Origin: a bacterium | Lineage (GTDB): Bacteria; Bdellovibrionota; Bacteriovoracia; Bacteriovoracales; Bacteriovoracaceae | DNA: 64,000 bases | Assembly: GCA_030425045.1 (NCBI GenBank) | Contig: JAUHVL010000011.1 | Coordinates: 26,836-90,835, forward strand | Reading direction: 5' to 3' | Shown here: positions 1-9,435 of the stretch, one piece after another | Layout of the letters: each line of letters starts with the position of its first letter | Position numbering within the stretch: position 1 is the stretch's first letter | Position numbers and translations under genes: made by a program | The notes under the pieces: generated by a model | What the model saw: only the letters and a program-made list of their open reading frames with translations | Databases searched by the model: none | Told to the model about the DNA's origin: nothing

Positions 1-1012
1 TAATGGGTCTCATTCCATTATCGGCCATTAACCAGGCAATTCCACCACCCATGGTACCTGCCCCAAGACAAGCTCCTCTTTTTAACGAGCGCTTTGAATT
101 TGTTGACTCTCCAGGGAATTTTTTTGCCCCTTCCATCATGAAAAAGACATGCTGAAGGTTTTTACTCTGCTCACCGACACATAACTCTCCAAAAGCTTGC
201 GCTTCCATAGTCAAATAAGAGTTTCTACTTTTAGAATGACCTCTTTCCATTAAATCAAGGATTTTAAGTGGTGATTGATAGAAGCCTTTTGTTTTTTTCA
301 AAACACTTTCTCTCGCCTTTTGAAAAATAAGCTTTCGCCCTACGAAATTATCCATCGCCATTCCTTCAAGGGTAGAAGTGAATGATCCCGATTTTTTCTT
401 AGGGTTAAAATGTTTGATCGCCATATCAACGAGTCTTTCCTTTGCGTATGTTTCGGCAGCAAGCCCCATCTTCTTGCCTTTTTTAGCTCGAATATTTTTT
501 CCCGTTAAGATCATATCGAGCGCGTTAGGAAGACCTACTTTGCGAGGGAGACGGTACGTTCCACCAAAGCCAGGAAGAATACCAAGTTTGACTTCAGGAA
601 GACCCATCATCGTGCTTTTGTCATCACTCATAATAATCTGATTACAAGATAAGGCGAACTCTGTTCCACCTCCAAGACAAACACCATGAATGGCCGCAAC
701 CGTTGGAATACCAAGGTCCTCAATTTTGTTAAAAATATTTTGTCCGGCCTCTGCGCCTTGAGCTGCTTCACTTTCCGTTTTCATCGCAGCGATAAGGTTT
801 ATATCGGCACCAGCAAGAAAGCATCTGTCTTTATGGGTAAAAAAGACAACTCCATTTAGCTCTTTTTTTACTGTCGCAAGGTAATCGACTCTATCGTTTA
901 GCTCTTGCAGAGTTTCTTCATCGAGTACGGTCATGCTTTTGTCACAATTATAACCAAAACCAACATAGGCAACTTGGTTTTTGACTTCATAACTAATACG
1001 TTTAGCTTCCAT
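1..1012 (-). CDS. fadJ: 3-hydroxyacyl-CoA dehydrogenase / enoyl-CoA hydratase, FadJ-like alpha subunit (partial)
   Basis: This is the N-terminal ~337 residues of a bifunctional beta-oxidation enzyme; the rest lies beyond the left edge. The first ~200 residues are an enoyl-CoA hydratase/crotonase domain, with the oxyanion-hole region around [18 protein letters not shown] and the following [20 protein letters not shown] signature. Near the edge a dehydrogenase domain begins with a Rossmann GxGxxGGGIA motif ([20 protein letters not shown]). The ATG at 1012 gives [13 protein letters not shown]. It lies 20 bp downstream of the thiolase gene on the same strand, so the two form the usual trifunctional-enzyme pair that hydrates, oxidises and thiolyses fatty acyl-CoA in the cytoplasm. 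The identification is strong; FadJ versus FadB type is inferred from the partner. Confidence 0.9.
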   Translation of the reverse strand, partial: MEAKRISYEVKNQVAYVGFGYNCDKSMTVLDEETLQELNDRVDYLATVKKELNGVVFFTHKDRCFLAGADINLIAAMKTESEAAQGAEAGQNIFNKIEDLGIPTVAAIHGVCLGGGTEFALSCNQIIMSDDKSTMMGLPEVKLGILPGFGGTYRLPRKVGLPNALDMILTGKNIRAKKGKKMGLAAETYAKERLVDMAIKHFNPKKKSGSFTSTLEGMAMDNFVGRKLIFQKARESVLKKTKGFYQSPLKILDLMERGHSKSRNSYLTMEAQAFGELCVGEQSKNLQHVFFMMEGAKKFPGESTNSKRSLKRGACLGAGTMGGGIAWLMADNGMRPI

Positions 1013-1032
1013 AAGTATATGTTCCTTTACTT

Positions 1033-2322
1033 TTACAATGTTTCAATAATACAAGCGCCACCTTGGCCACCGCCAATACAAAGTGAAGCTAAACCTCTTT
1101 TAACATTTCGTCTTTTCATCTCATGAGCGAGTGTCACAAGCAGACGACTTCCTGTAGATCCAACGGGATGTCCAAGGGCAATGGCCCCACCATTAACATT
1201 AAGCTTCTCCATGGGAACAGCTCCCCACGCTTTATCAATATCAAATTTCTTGGCTATCTTTTCATCGGCCAAGCCTTTTTGCACGGCCAAAACCTGAGCC
1301 GCAAAAGCTTCGTTGATTTCTACTAGATCCATATCTTCAAGAGTCATCCCCGTTCTTTTTAAAATGCCATCCATCGCAAGCAGTGGTCCCATCCCCATTC
1401 TCTCTGGCTCTAAACCATGAAAATGATAATCGACAATTCTCGCCATAGGTTCGAGGTTATGCTCTTTCACCATCTCTTCAGAGGCAAGTAACATCATTGA
1501 TCCACCATCAGTAATAGGACAACTATTTCCAACGGTGACAGTCCCTGACTTACGATCAAAATAGGGACGCATTTTTCCAAGCCCTTCAGCAGAGCTGTCT
1601 TCTCTAGGACCAACGTCCTCAGCGAGTAGCTTATTTAGTTTATCTCCGACGATAATCGGTACGATTTCATCGTTAAATTTTCCTTCTTTAGTAGCAGCTA
1701 TAGCAAGGTGGTGAGAACGATTTGCAAACTCGTCTTGCTCTGCCCTTGAAATACCATATTCTCTCGCTAATAACTCTGCTGTTTGACCCATATTCAGTCC
1801 ACAAAAAGGATCCGTTAACCCCTGCTCTATCGCCACAATAGGATTTAGATATGGGGGACGAAATTGTGTAATGGTCATCAATTTATCCGACATACTTTTT
1901 GCTTTCATGACGTCAACAAAAAGATCAGTCATCTCTTTTGAATAGATAAGTGGCATCTGAGACATCGACTCCACACCACCAACGATATAAAGACCACCGC
2001 GACCACTAGCGATTTTTAAATAACCCTGAGATACCGCTTCTAAGCCAGAAGCACAGTTTCGATGAACACTATAAGCCGAAGTCTTTTTATGCAGACCAGC
2101 TTCTAGGGCAATCACTCTAGCGATATTGGGATACTTAGCAGGAGTTCCAACATTGCCGACAATAACTTCATCAACACTTTCACCTGGAATATTTGTGAGG
2201 TCTAAAATTTTTCTAACGAGATACGATCCTAAATCAGGCGCAGCAATATCTTTTAATGCTGCTCCTGCTTTAGCATGAGGGGTACGTTTCGCCTCAACGA
2301 TGTATACGGTACGGCCAGTCAT
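1033..2322 (-). CDS. fadI: acetyl-CoA C-acyltransferase (thiolase), FadI-like
   Basis: Thiolase of 429 residues, the normal length for the FadI/trifunctional beta-subunit group. The nucleophilic Cys is C90 in VHRNCASGLEAV. The C-terminal half carries the NGGAIALGHPVGSTGSRL active-site His motif and the second catalytic Cys in LCIGGGQGGA. It cleaves 3-ketoacyl-CoA with CoA to release acetyl-CoA, completing the cycle begun by the downstream FadJ-like subunit 20 bp away. A purine-rich stretch with GGAG lies just before the ATG (AAAAGGAGTCCCCCTA). About 240 bp of non-coding sequence separates it from the upstream gene, so the fad pair probably has its own promoter. Confidence 0.92.
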   Translation of the reverse strand: MTGRTVYIVEAKRTPHAKAGAALKDIAAPDLGSYLVRKILDLTNIPGESVDEVIVGNVGTPAKYPNIARVIALEAGLHKKTSAYSVHRNCASGLEAVSQGYLKIASGRGGLYIVGGVESMSQMPLIYSKEMTDLFVDVMKAKSMSDKLMTITQFRPPYLNPIVAIEQGLTDPFCGLNMGQTAELLAREYGISRAEQDEFANRSHHLAIAATKEGKFNDEIVPIIVGDKLNKLLAEDVGPREDSSAEGLGKMRPYFDRKSGTVTVGNSCPITDGGSMMLLASEEMVKEHNLEPMARIVDYHFHGLEPERMGMGPLLAMDGILKRTGMTLEDMDLVEINEAFAAQVLAVQKGLADEKIAKKFDIDKAWGAVPMEKLNVNGGAIALGHPVGSTGSRLLVTLAHEMKRRNVKRGLASLCIGGGQGGACIIETL

Positions 2323-2477
2323 TAGGGGGACTCCTTTTGAATTTTTACAATGAAATAATAGAACATTTAGAGGACTTATCCAATACGATCAACGTTCTTA
2401 TTGTCATCTAAATGAATATTTAAGAATAAAAAGAAGTGATTTTGGTCTTCCTGACAAGACCGTCTAAACTTGTCGGC

Positions 2478-2508
2478 CAAAAATATAAAACCCGGGCATT
2501 GCCCGGGC
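2478..2508 (-). terminator. Rho-independent terminator after the outer-membrane protein gene
   Basis: On the minus strand a 7-bp GC stem (GCCCGGG/CCCGGGC, 2491-2497 with 2501-2507) closes a 3-nt loop and is followed by TTTTATATTTTT. It lies 57 bp beyond the stop codon of the gene at 2565-3620 and before the thiolase gene, so it should separate the two transcripts. Confidence 0.8.
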
Positions 2509-2564
2509 TTATAAGCTAATCATTTCCCCCTAATAAAAATGACTAGCAAGATGAAATCTGTTTA

Positions 2565-3620
2565 TTAAAACTTAATCAGTAGACCTACATTAAGTGAAGC
2601 GATGTCACTATTGTCTAGGTCATAACCAAGTCTTTTAAGACTTGCTTTCTCAAGAGCTTCTTGAGTGTTTGGCGAGTAAGACTTATTTCCATCAGAAAAA
2701 CCATTTGTTAAGGCCTTTGTGAATCTAAAGTCTGCTGTCATTCCAATTGAATCATTGAAACCAAACTCAGCTCCGATCATCCCCATACCAGTAGCACCAG
2801 TTCCGGTAACACTTGTTTCCTTTAACTGACCACTTGTTGAGTTATAAACAACGTCTTTGTATCTCTCTTCAAAAGCAAGAGTCGTACGATTGTACCCAAG
2901 ACCAAGTCCGATAAAAGGTCTAAAAGTAGCATCCGTTGTTAAAAATAATTTACCGTTTAAGTTAATATTTAAGTTCTTATAAGAAACATCATCACCTTGA
3001 AGGTAAGTTGAGTAAAAAGAACTTAATCCATTATTATAGTCTCTATAATAAGTGATATCCATTTTTGTAAAGTTAACACCAAGACCAACAGCAAATCTTT
3101 CAGAAACTAAACTCTCAACAGCAAGGTTTAGTACTGGATCAGATTCAAGACTATCAATTCCCTCTCCATTAAATTGGCTTACACCAAATCCAGGAATGAT
3201 TCTTGTTTTCTTCTCTTCTTTCTCTTCTACCATTGGTAACGGCATAGGCTCAGGAGCAACAACTCTTTGAGGAGCGGCTTGCATTGTCGATACTTGATCA
3301 GTGTTTCCACTTCCAAGCGATCCACCATTTCCGTTAAACGCATCTTGAAGTTGGTTCGCCAATTTCTTTTCTTGATTGATACGAATATCTTCAATCTTCT
3401 TTTGAACCATCTCTTCGTTTTTACGCTCAAGATTTTTTCTCATCTTTTCAATGCGATCAGCGGCCGATTCTCTCTTTTGATAAACCCCATCAATATCGAT
3501 TTGGTCAGAGTTGAAAACATCGTCTCCACCGAAGTCCTGTGCCATGGTATTAAAACCAGTCGCAGTAGCACCAAGTAGGACAGCTAGGGTCAATACTTTG
3601 GAGTCAATTGTCATTTTCAT
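2565..3620 (-). CDS. outer-membrane beta-barrel protein with N-terminal coiled region
   Basis: A 351-residue exported protein of no recognised named family. Residues 1-27 are a signal peptide ending near TMAQ. Residues ~45-95 are highly charged and likely coiled coil (ADRIEKMRKNLERKNEEM). A Pro/Glu linker follows (~115-140). The C-terminal ~210 residues alternate hydrophobic and polar residues like porin/OmpW/OmpA-type barrels (VSERFAVGLGVNFTKMD, FRPFIGLGLGYNR), and the protein ends in ...SLNVGLLIKF with the terminal Phe typical of BAM substrates. The gene is monocistronic, with a GGAG ribosome site before the ATG, a hairpin (TTCCCC/GGGGAA, about 3643-3662) in its leader and a strong terminator behind it, which fits an abundant surface protein. 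Confidence 0.75.
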   Translation of the reverse strand: MKMTIDSKVLTLAVLLGATATGFNTMAQDFGGDDVFNSDQIDIDGVYQKRESAADRIEKMRKNLERKNEEMVQKKIEDIRINQEKKLANQLQDAFNGNGGSLGSGNTDQVSTMQAAPQRVVAPEPMPLPMVEEKEEKKTRIIPGFGVSQFNGEGIDSLESDPVLNLAVESLVSERFAVGLGVNFTKMDITYYRDYNNGLSSFYSTYLQGDDVSYKNLNINLNGKLFLTTDATFRPFIGLGLGYNRTTLAFEERYKDVVYNSTSGQLKETSVTGTGATGMGMIGAEFGFNDSIGMTADFRFTKALTNGFSDGNKSYSPNTQEALEKASLKRLGYDLDNSDIASLNVGLLIKF

Positions 3621-3808
3621 TTTAGGTCTCCTCTATACCTTTCTTCCCCAATTCACGGGGGAAACAGCATATTTTTTGCAATAAGCAAGTTCTAATGTCT
3701 GGCCTTTATAACAAACATTTGCCATTATGCACCCAAAAATGAACGCATCATGTAATATTTACAATTTTGTATTGACCCTTTGAAAACCAATAGTTACGGA
3801 GCAAAAAC

Positions 3809-4309
3809 ATGAGTTTGATAGGAGCTGAACACCTCGAACAGATCAAAGAGTCCCTAGGGAGAACTCCCAAAGGCCAATATAAAGTAGAGCGTGTTGGGTC
3901 TCAAAATCAAGTACTTGTTATCTCTGTTCTCCCCATCGTTGAACAAAAACCATTTCCCACCACCTATTGGTTAGTTTCCCCAGAATTGAAAAAATTAATC
4001 TCTCATATTGAAAGAGATGGAGCGATCTCGCTTTTAGAAAAGGAAATTGCAGAAGATGCATCTTTAAAAGAAAAACTTTTTAATGATCACCGCAGTTATA
4101 TAAAAGACCGTCATGCTCTCGCTCATGAATTAAACGAAAAAGACCACCAAACCTATGAATCAATGAACTGGGAAAAGATCGGAATTGGAGGGATTCGAGA
4201 TTGGAACTTTATCAAATGTCTCCATCTTCACTACGCCCATTACCTGGCCCGTGGAAATACTGTTGGTGAATTAATTGAAAAGAGATTCTCTCTACTCAAA
4301 AACGTATAA
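3809..4309 (+). CDS. DUF501 family protein
   Basis: A 166-residue cytoplasmic protein without signal or membrane segments. The central KPFPTTYWLVSPELKKLISHIE stretch, the charged helix and the IGGIRDWNFIKCLHLHYAHYLA ending match the DUF501 family, which is conserved in many bacteria and has no established function. Length matches the family. It is divergent from the outer-membrane protein gene across a 188-bp promoter region and overlaps the 3' end of bamB by 18 bp tail to tail, so the two transcripts must converge. Confidence 0.75.
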   Translation: MSLIGAEHLEQIKESLGRTPKGQYKVERVGSQNQVLVISVLPIVEQKPFPTTYWLVSPELKKLISHIERDGAISLLEKEIAEDASLKEKLFNDHRSYIKDRHALAHELNEKDHQTYESMNWEKIGIGGIRDWNFIKCLHLHYAHYLARGNTVGELIEKRFSLLKNV

Positions 4310-5407
4310 ACGATTTCGATTTGAGTAAACGGCAAGATGATCTTCAGAGGCCGTCATTTGATCAAATACCGCTGAATAGCTATGACCTAAATTCCAAATA
4401 CCACCAAGCGACCAATCATTTTTTAAATCAAGCCAAAATAACTGTCCTCCAGAGCCTCCCACAACTAAACCATTTTTCCATGGCGTAATCGCGGAGATTG
4501 CATAGTCCGTTATCTTTATTTTTTTTACTTCTTGAAATTCTTTGTCGAGAGAAACGACTTCCCCATCGGCCGTACCAAAAACGAGGTTCCCCTGATAGAT
4601 CAAAGGTTTTGACGTCATCGTATAAGGAAACCTTCTTTCTAAAATTCCTGTACTCGGATTTACTGAGGCCAATTGATTTGCTTGAGACCCGATAAATAGT
4701 TTTCCTTGAAAAAGAGTTGGACCAGTATCGGCATCAATAAACTTTTGTCCGTTGACAACTTTACTTTCCCAAACGAGAACTCCCTCTTCCAATGAAAGGG
4801 CCACGAGTGTTCCATCGGCAAAACCGACAAAGACTCTATTGGCTTGAACGAGAGGAGTAGAAACCCCTTGTAAGGTGGTCAGGTAAGGAACAGATCGTTT
4901 ATAGGCCCATAAAATTTTTCCAGAGACAGCATCTAAGCAAAAAATTTGATGATTTCTGGTGTGAATAAACATACGTCCATTTTGAATAATGGGAGAAGTT
5001 TCAACAGCAGCACCTAGTGCAACTTCATACTTTAACTTTCCCGAAAGACGATCTCTTGAATAAAGCCGCCCTTCGATGGTCCCATAAATAATATTCTTAT
5101 CGTAAACAATAACTTGAGACTGGTGCGCCCCTTTATCTTGAGTACTCCAAACGACTCGTCCATCACTGGCCTGGAAGGCCCTCATGACTCCGTTTTCATC
5201 GCCAATAAAAAGAAGTCCGCGATCTAGCCTTGGTGCCTGAAGAGAAATGGGTAAATTACCAGAGCGATAACTTGGATCTTGATTTCTAATCCAAACAGGA
5301 AAGAAGACTTCTTTTTCTTCTTTGACTCCGCTGGCACCCATACTTTTCATGGTTGAGCACGAGTTAATCAATAACAATGCCGCTATAATAGATAATATTT
5401 TATACAC
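4292..5407 (-). CDS. bamB: outer-membrane assembly lipoprotein BamB (PQQ-like beta-propeller)
   Basis: A 371-residue lipoprotein. The signal peptide ends in the lipobox INSC (Cys at residue 17). The rest consists of repeated PQQ/WD-like blades, each with a G-x-hydrophobic-hydrophobic-G-(T/S)-x-D/E-G and A-L-D-A-x-(S/T)-G-x-x-x-W pattern (QASDGRVVW, DAVSGKILWAYK, SLEEGVLVWES, NPSTGILERRF). BamB is the periplasm-facing scaffold of the BAM complex that inserts beta-barrels in the outer membrane. Its partner yfgM-like gene lies 2 bp upstream, and der, the usual third neighbour in gammaproteobacteria, lies about 2.3 kb upstream on the same strand, which supports the assignment. Confidence 0.85.
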   Translation of the reverse strand: MYKILSIIAALLLINSCSTMKSMGASGVKEEKEVFFPVWIRNQDPSYRSGNLPISLQAPRLDRGLLFIGDENGVMRAFQASDGRVVWSTQDKGAHQSQVIVYDKNIIYGTIEGRLYSRDRLSGKLKYEVALGAAVETSPIIQNGRMFIHTRNHQIFCLDAVSGKILWAYKRSVPYLTTLQGVSTPLVQANRVFVGFADGTLVALSLEEGVLVWESKVVNGQKFIDADTGPTLFQGKLFIGSQANQLASVNPSTGILERRFPYTMTSKPLIYQGNLVFGTADGEVVSLDKEFQEVKKIKITDYAISAITPWKNGLVVGGSGGQLFWLDLKNDWSLGGIWNLGHSYSAVFDQMTASEDHLAVYSNRNRLYVFE

Positions 5408-5409
5408 GT

Positions 5410-6084
5410 TTATAGGTTCTCCAAATAAAGCCCAGCAAGTTTTTTCAACTCGGCTTCTTTTCCTTTATCGAGAACATACTGAAAAGAAGCTTTCGCTTTT
5501 TCCGTATTATTTAGCTTGAGATAAACTCTTCCCAGATCTAAATATGTTTTCTCTTCATAAACTTTCACAGGACTGTTTAATAATTCTTCATAGTGAACTC
5601 TCGCCTGTTCCCAGTTTCCACTGTTTTCATAACTGGCAGCTAAGTTTGAAGTAATAAAGAATTTCACATAAGGATTATTAAACTGAGCATTTGCTTTTTC
5701 TAAGATACTTAAGGCAGTAGCACTATCACCTCTTGTCTGAATTTCTTTGGCAAGCTCCAATGTCACCAAGCCGGCTCCAGCGTAGCCTTGTACATCGGAC
5801 ATCATTTGATTGTATTTTTCTAAAACTGTTTTTTGATCACTTTTTTTATCCATGAAACTTTTCATTGGACCACTTTGAAAGGCGTGAACAACACCATTCA
5901 TTTCATTCATCTTCTTATCACTCATATTGCTGTAAATCGCTTGAGCGATAACACCGATAATGATGACCCCAAAAAGGATTGAGAGTAAAATTTTATATTT
6001 TCCAATAAATTGGCCAATATCTGTTTCATTTAAAATTTGATCAAGAGAGCTCATTTCCGATGTTGTTTTTTGTGATGTATTCAT
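5410..6084 (-). CDS. YfgM-like tetratricopeptide-repeat membrane protein
   Basis: Start set at the ATG at 6084 (MNTSQKTTSE) because GGAGG lies eight bases upstream; a longer reading frame to 6123 lacks a site. The 224-residue protein has ~35 cytoplasmic residues, one membrane segment (ILLSILFGVIIIGVIAQAIY) and a periplasmic C-terminal part with TPR-like helices (GDSATALSILEKANAQF, GNWEQARVHYEEL, NNTEKAKASFQYVLDKG). This is the architecture of YfgM/TPR_21 proteins, which work with periplasmic chaperones and the SecYEG translocon. It sits 2 bp from bamB, the same order as yfgM-bamB elsewhere. The assignment rests on architecture and synteny more than on sequence. Confidence 0.7.
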   Translation of the reverse strand: MNTSQKTTSEMSSLDQILNETDIGQFIGKYKILLSILFGVIIIGVIAQAIYSNMSDKKMNEMNGVVHAFQSGPMKSFMDKKSDQKTVLEKYNQMMSDVQGYAGAGLVTLELAKEIQTRGDSATALSILEKANAQFNNPYVKFFITSNLAASYENSGNWEQARVHYEELLNSPVKVYEEKTYLDLGRVYLKLNNTEKAKASFQYVLDKGKEAELKKLAGLYLENL

Positions 6085-6197
6085 TAAGTCATCCTCCAAG
6101 GAGAACATTCTAAAAATTTCCATGTTAAGTTGTCAAAAATAGGGCACTTCGCTAACATAATTAAAAAACATTCATGAGTTTCAATACGGAGGAAACC

Positions 6198-6689
6198 ATG
6201 CAGCACATCAATACAAAACTCTTACTTATTTTTGTCACACTTTTATTCGCCACCAATACTTATAGTGTCGATCGTAGAGGGCGACTAGGCGTTGGTTTTA
6301 GCAATCAGCTTAAAAGTGATATTCCGGCCGTTTCCTTCAAACTTCAAAGATCAAAGGCCTTCGCGATCGGAGGTCAGATTGGCTATAATAATGATGACGC
6401 AGATGGTGGTCACGGTGCTGCTTTAAAGCTGTATCGCAACATATTCCAAGAACCTCAGCTTGTTTTTTATGGCTCAGTGCTAGCAGGGGTAATTGAGAAG
6501 AAAGTAAATAGTGTCAAAGATAGCGGCTTTCAATTTGACTTCGCCATGGGATCCGAATTTAGTTTCACCGGACTCAATAGCATTGGTTTTAGTTTTGAGT
6601 TTGGTATTTCAATGAACAAACTCGATGAATTTATTGTTGAAACGATTGGGCAAAACTTTATTGTCTCGTCTGTTCATTTCTACTTATAA
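6198..6689 (+). CDS. small secreted beta-barrel-like protein
   Basis: Unrecognised protein of 163 residues. ATG at 6198 is preferred over 6174 because CGGAGG lies 6 bases upstream and the product then begins with a clean signal peptide (MQHINTKLLLIFVTLLFATNTYS). The mature part has alternating amphipathic strands with many Gly and aromatic residues (GRLGVGFSNQL, AFAIGGQIGYNND, NSIGFSFEFGISMN), as in small outer-membrane barrels, and ends in FYL. It is followed 10 bp later by a second barrel-like gene, and this plus-strand pair sits between der and the yfgM-bamB genes on the other strand. Confidence 0.6.
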   Translation: MQHINTKLLLIFVTLLFATNTYSVDRRGRLGVGFSNQLKSDIPAVSFKLQRSKAFAIGGQIGYNNDDADGGHGAALKLYRNIFQEPQLVFYGSVLAGVIEKKVNSVKDSGFQFDFAMGSEFSFTGLNSIGFSFEFGISMNKLDEFIVETIGQNFIVSSVHFYL

Positions 6690-6699
6690 AGGCACACGT

Positions 6700-7488
6700 T
6701 TGAACATCAAAAAAGTACTGATCATATTTTTAATCCTCCCCTCACTGTATGCCCAAGACCCTCTCATGGATTTTGGGGATGACGATCTCAATATTGGAGG
6801 AGATATTTTTAGTGACTTTAATGAAGACCTTGATGCCGCAAGAATTGCAGAAGATGAAAGGTTCTATCGCTACGGACGATTTTTTTCCATTATCATTTCT
6901 CTTGGGACAACGACCTTCACCGGAAACAGAGGTGCTGCTTATAACGATAACCTTCCGGCCTACGGATTAGGTCTTATCTATTTTAGTGATTTTCAAAATG
7001 CTTTTGGTTTGGGGCTAGAATATTCTCAACATAATTTTGATCTACCTGATGAAGTTGTTTTAAATGACGATACATTTAGTGGAAACGGAACCAATAATGG
7101 GCCAGGTCTTGTCGAAGTTAATATGTTAAGAGTCTATTTTTCCGGCCGACACTATATTGATACGGCCGATTTAGGTACGGCCATTACCTACTCTAATCCC
7201 TACTTTATTATGAGAATAGAGTATTGGTATACGACTAATAAGTTTAAGGATCAGCCAAATTTGGCCAATGATTCTGGAAGTGGTCTCGGAGTTGGTCTTG
7301 GAATGGGTCTTGAGTTTCCAATCAAAATTAAAGAAAGTTACATAAATGTTGAGGCCCTCTGGCATCAAGTGAACCTTCACGATAAAGATACTCAAGCCTA
7401 TAAGGCAACCGACGAAAACAATATCGGTTATAACGACCTCACCGGTAACGTCTTATCGTTGATGGTTGGTTATGTCATTAACTGGTAA
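6700..7488 (+). CDS. secreted beta-barrel-like protein (TTG start)
   Basis: Unrecognised exported protein of ~262 residues. The open frame extends back to 6625 inside the upstream gene, but the upstream 25 codons would bury the signal peptide; a TTG at 6700, seven bases after AAAGG, gives MNIKKVLIIFLILPSLYAQ, a good signal sequence. The mature protein starts acidic (DPLMDFGDDDLNIGGDIFSDFNED) and then shows amphipathic strands rich in Gly, Tyr and Phe (YGLGLIYFSDFQNAFGLGLEY), ending VGYVINW with an aromatic last residue. It is probably an outer-membrane protein co-transcribed with the preceding gene. A copy of a dispersed repeat begins 5 bp after the stop codon. Confidence 0.6.
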   Translation: MNIKKVLIIFLILPSLYAQDPLMDFGDDDLNIGGDIFSDFNEDLDAARIAEDERFYRYGRFFSIIISLGTTTFTGNRGAAYNDNLPAYGLGLIYFSDFQNAFGLGLEYSQHNFDLPDEVVLNDDTFSGNGTNNGPGLVEVNMLRVYFSGRHYIDTADLGTAITYSNPYFIMRIEYWYTTNKFKDQPNLANDSGSGLGVGLGMGLEFPIKIKESYINVEALWHQVNLHDKDTQAYKATDENNIGYNDLTGNVLSLMVGYVINW

Positions 7489-7492
7489 GTTT

Positions 7493-7672
7493 AAAAAAAC
7501 ATCCTTGTTTTTCGACATTTAAAATGCTCCCGTCGTGGTCGCACCCACTTCGTGGGCCAGTTTTAAATATCTATCAACTTTTATCGTAGAGATGGCCAAT
7601 ACTTGCCCGTTAGGGTGAGGCCATGGATGGCCGAATATTGGTTATCACAAAACATGGAAGTTTTAATTTATT
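7493..7672 (+). repeat. structured dispersed repeat, copy A
   Basis: About 180 bp that recur in inverted orientation at 30171-30356. The core (about 7522-7557) matches the other copy at all but one of ~35 positions; a second block, CCAATACTTGCCCG, and a third, TATTGGTTATC, are also shared. Each end carries a short self-complementary element (AAAACATCC.TGTTTTT on the left, CAAAACATGGAAGTTTT on the right). Internal hairpins include CCCAC-TTC-GTGGG and GGCCA-TGGA-TGGCC, the latter enclosed by CCAATA/TATTGG. This copy lies between two converging genes, where it could also act as a bidirectional terminator. It has no coding potential. Confidence 0.8.
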
Positions 7673-7686
7673 GTTTGTAAGTTTCG

Positions 7687-9435
7687 CTACGATCTTTCTT
7701 CTGCTCTTCTTTCTAACTCAGTCGACGTTCTAAAAATAAGATGCACTGGTGTGTTGGCCAAATTAAATTCTCGCCGAAGACCATTTTTAAGAAAACGCTT
7801 ATAATTTTCTGGTATTCCCTTTGACTTATTACTAAAAAGTAAAAATGTGGGAGGAGCACTTTTAATCATCGAGGTATACTTAACTTTCAATCTTTTTCCA
7901 CCAGATTTTTTCACAATGACAGGGTTTACCTCAACAAGTTGATGAACTAGTCGGTTAAGCTCACCTGTTCCTAACTTCCGATGACGAACAAGAATAGTTT
8001 TAACAAGCGCTTTCTTTAATGCTTTAATTCCTCTTCCTTCAAGGGCCGAAATGGGAATAAGGTCACAATAACTAAGCCATGGAATATCAATTCTCAAGTC
8101 TTCAAGCCATTGCCTTCTTTCTTTTTCTGTTTGCAGTTTTTCTTTTAAAAGATCAACCTTATTAAGAGCGATCACAACAGACTTTCCCTTATCAAGGGCA
8201 ATATCGACTAAACGTCTATCTTGATGAGAAATACCTTTGGTTGCATCGACTAGTTGAATGACCACATCACAATCAGAAATACAACGAAGAGAACGATAAA
8301 CCGATTGTGCTTCTACTGTGTCTTGAATTAATGACTTTCTTCTAATCCCAGCAGTATCCACAAGATAAATTGATCTCCAAAAAGATCCTGGTTCTTCAGC
8401 TTGGTCAACCTCTGGAGATTCAACCTCGTTCTCAGCCGCTTCAGCTTCGAGTTCAACATCGTTTTCTGTTTCTTCTTCAGAAAGTTCAGCTAAGTCAGTT
8501 TCAAAAACTTTATCGTATAACTCTTCAGCCTCTTCATCTAACTGCTCATAGGTTCTAATCAACTGCTGACGGTATTCAGGGTTATTGGCCCGAAAACTTT
8601 CATACTCTTCATAAATTTTCTGATCAGTATAATGCTGCTTATTTACGTTTAATTCTTTTACCTGCTGACCGAAATAAAGATCAAAATAACCTTCAATGGG
8701 ATCAACAGTTGTTCCAGCGATATTTGAAACTAAGGCCCTTTTTGCTCCCAAAAGCTGATTTAAAAGGGTGGATTTACCAGCGTTAGGAGCACCAATGATA
8801 GCGAGTCTTGAAACAACTTCTTCTCTAGGGGTTAATCCTTTTTGTAGAGCAGGGCCTTCCTTTTCAATATGAAAATTAAAATCAAATTGCTGAATTTTCT
8901 CTCTAAGTTCAATAATACCTAAGCCGTGAGCAGCAGAAGTCACCATCATTTCTTCAACACCAAGCGAGTAAAAGCCTGCCTCATCACCTGCTTGATTATC
9001 GGAATCATATTTATTTGCAATAACCCAACATGCCTTGCCACAGGTTCTTACATATTCAGCAATTTTCTGATCGATGGGAAGAATCCCCTCTCTCACATCA
9101 ACGACTAATAAAACCAAATCCGATTCATCAATAGCAATTTTGGCGTGATCAATCATGCGATTAAAAAAGTGATTATTTCGGTTTTCTTTCTCAGAGTTCT
9201 CACTTTCATTAAGAAGCTCGGGATAAAATCCTCCCGTATCAATCATAATGAGGTTGGCAGGCGCTAAACCATCAATCTCTTCATCAATAGAGGTAACAGC
9301 ATAGTGTCGGTCTCGGGTCACACCGGGACGGTCATAAGTCAGGGCCTTATTTTGGCGCCTCAAAATAGCATTAAACAAGCTGCTTTTTCCAACATTTGGT
9401 CTACCGACAAGGGATACTACTGTATGTCTTTTCAT
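7687..9435 (-). CDS. der: ribosome-associated GTPase Der (EngA) with an acidic insertion
   Basis: Tandem-GTPase ribosome assembly factor. The first G domain shows [13 protein letters not shown] and NKYD; the second shows [18 protein letters not shown] and NKVD; a KH-like C-terminal domain follows. At 582 residues it is ~100-140 longer than usual. The extra length is mostly an acidic, low-complexity segment (residues ~258-351) placed between the GTT switch I of the second G domain and its DTAG motif. Start at 9435 is chosen because GGAAG lies 5 bases upstream and it makes a 4-bp ATGA overlap with the era stop codon; the frame also extends 4 codons upstream. It follows era and rnc in one operon. 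Confidence 0.92.
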   Translation of the reverse strand: MKRHTVVSLVGRPNVGKSSLFNAILRRQNKALTYDRPGVTRDRHYAVTSIDEEIDGLAPANLIMIDTGGFYPELLNESENSEKENRNNHFFNRMIDHAKIAIDESDLVLLVVDVREGILPIDQKIAEYVRTCGKACWVIANKYDSDNQAGDEAGFYSLGVEEMMVTSAAHGLGIIELREKIQQFDFNFHIEKEGPALQKGLTPREEVVSRLAIIGAPNAGKSTLLNQLLGAKRALVSNIAGTTVDPIEGYFDLYFGQQVKELNVNKQHYTDQKIYEEYESFRANNPEYRQQLIRTYEQLDEEAEELYDKVFETDLAELSEEETENDVELEAEAAENEVESPEVDQAEEPGSFWRSIYLVDTAGIRRKSLIQDTVEAQSVYRSLRCISDCDVVIQLVDATKGISHQDRRLVDIALDKGKSVVIALNKVDLLKEKLQTEKERRQWLEDLRIDIPWLSYCDLIPISALEGRGIKALKKALVKTILVRHRKLGTGELNRLVHQLVEVNPVIVKKSGGKRLKVKYTSMIKSAPPTFLLFSNKSKGIPENYKRFLKNGLRREFNLANTPVHLIFRTSTELERRAEERS

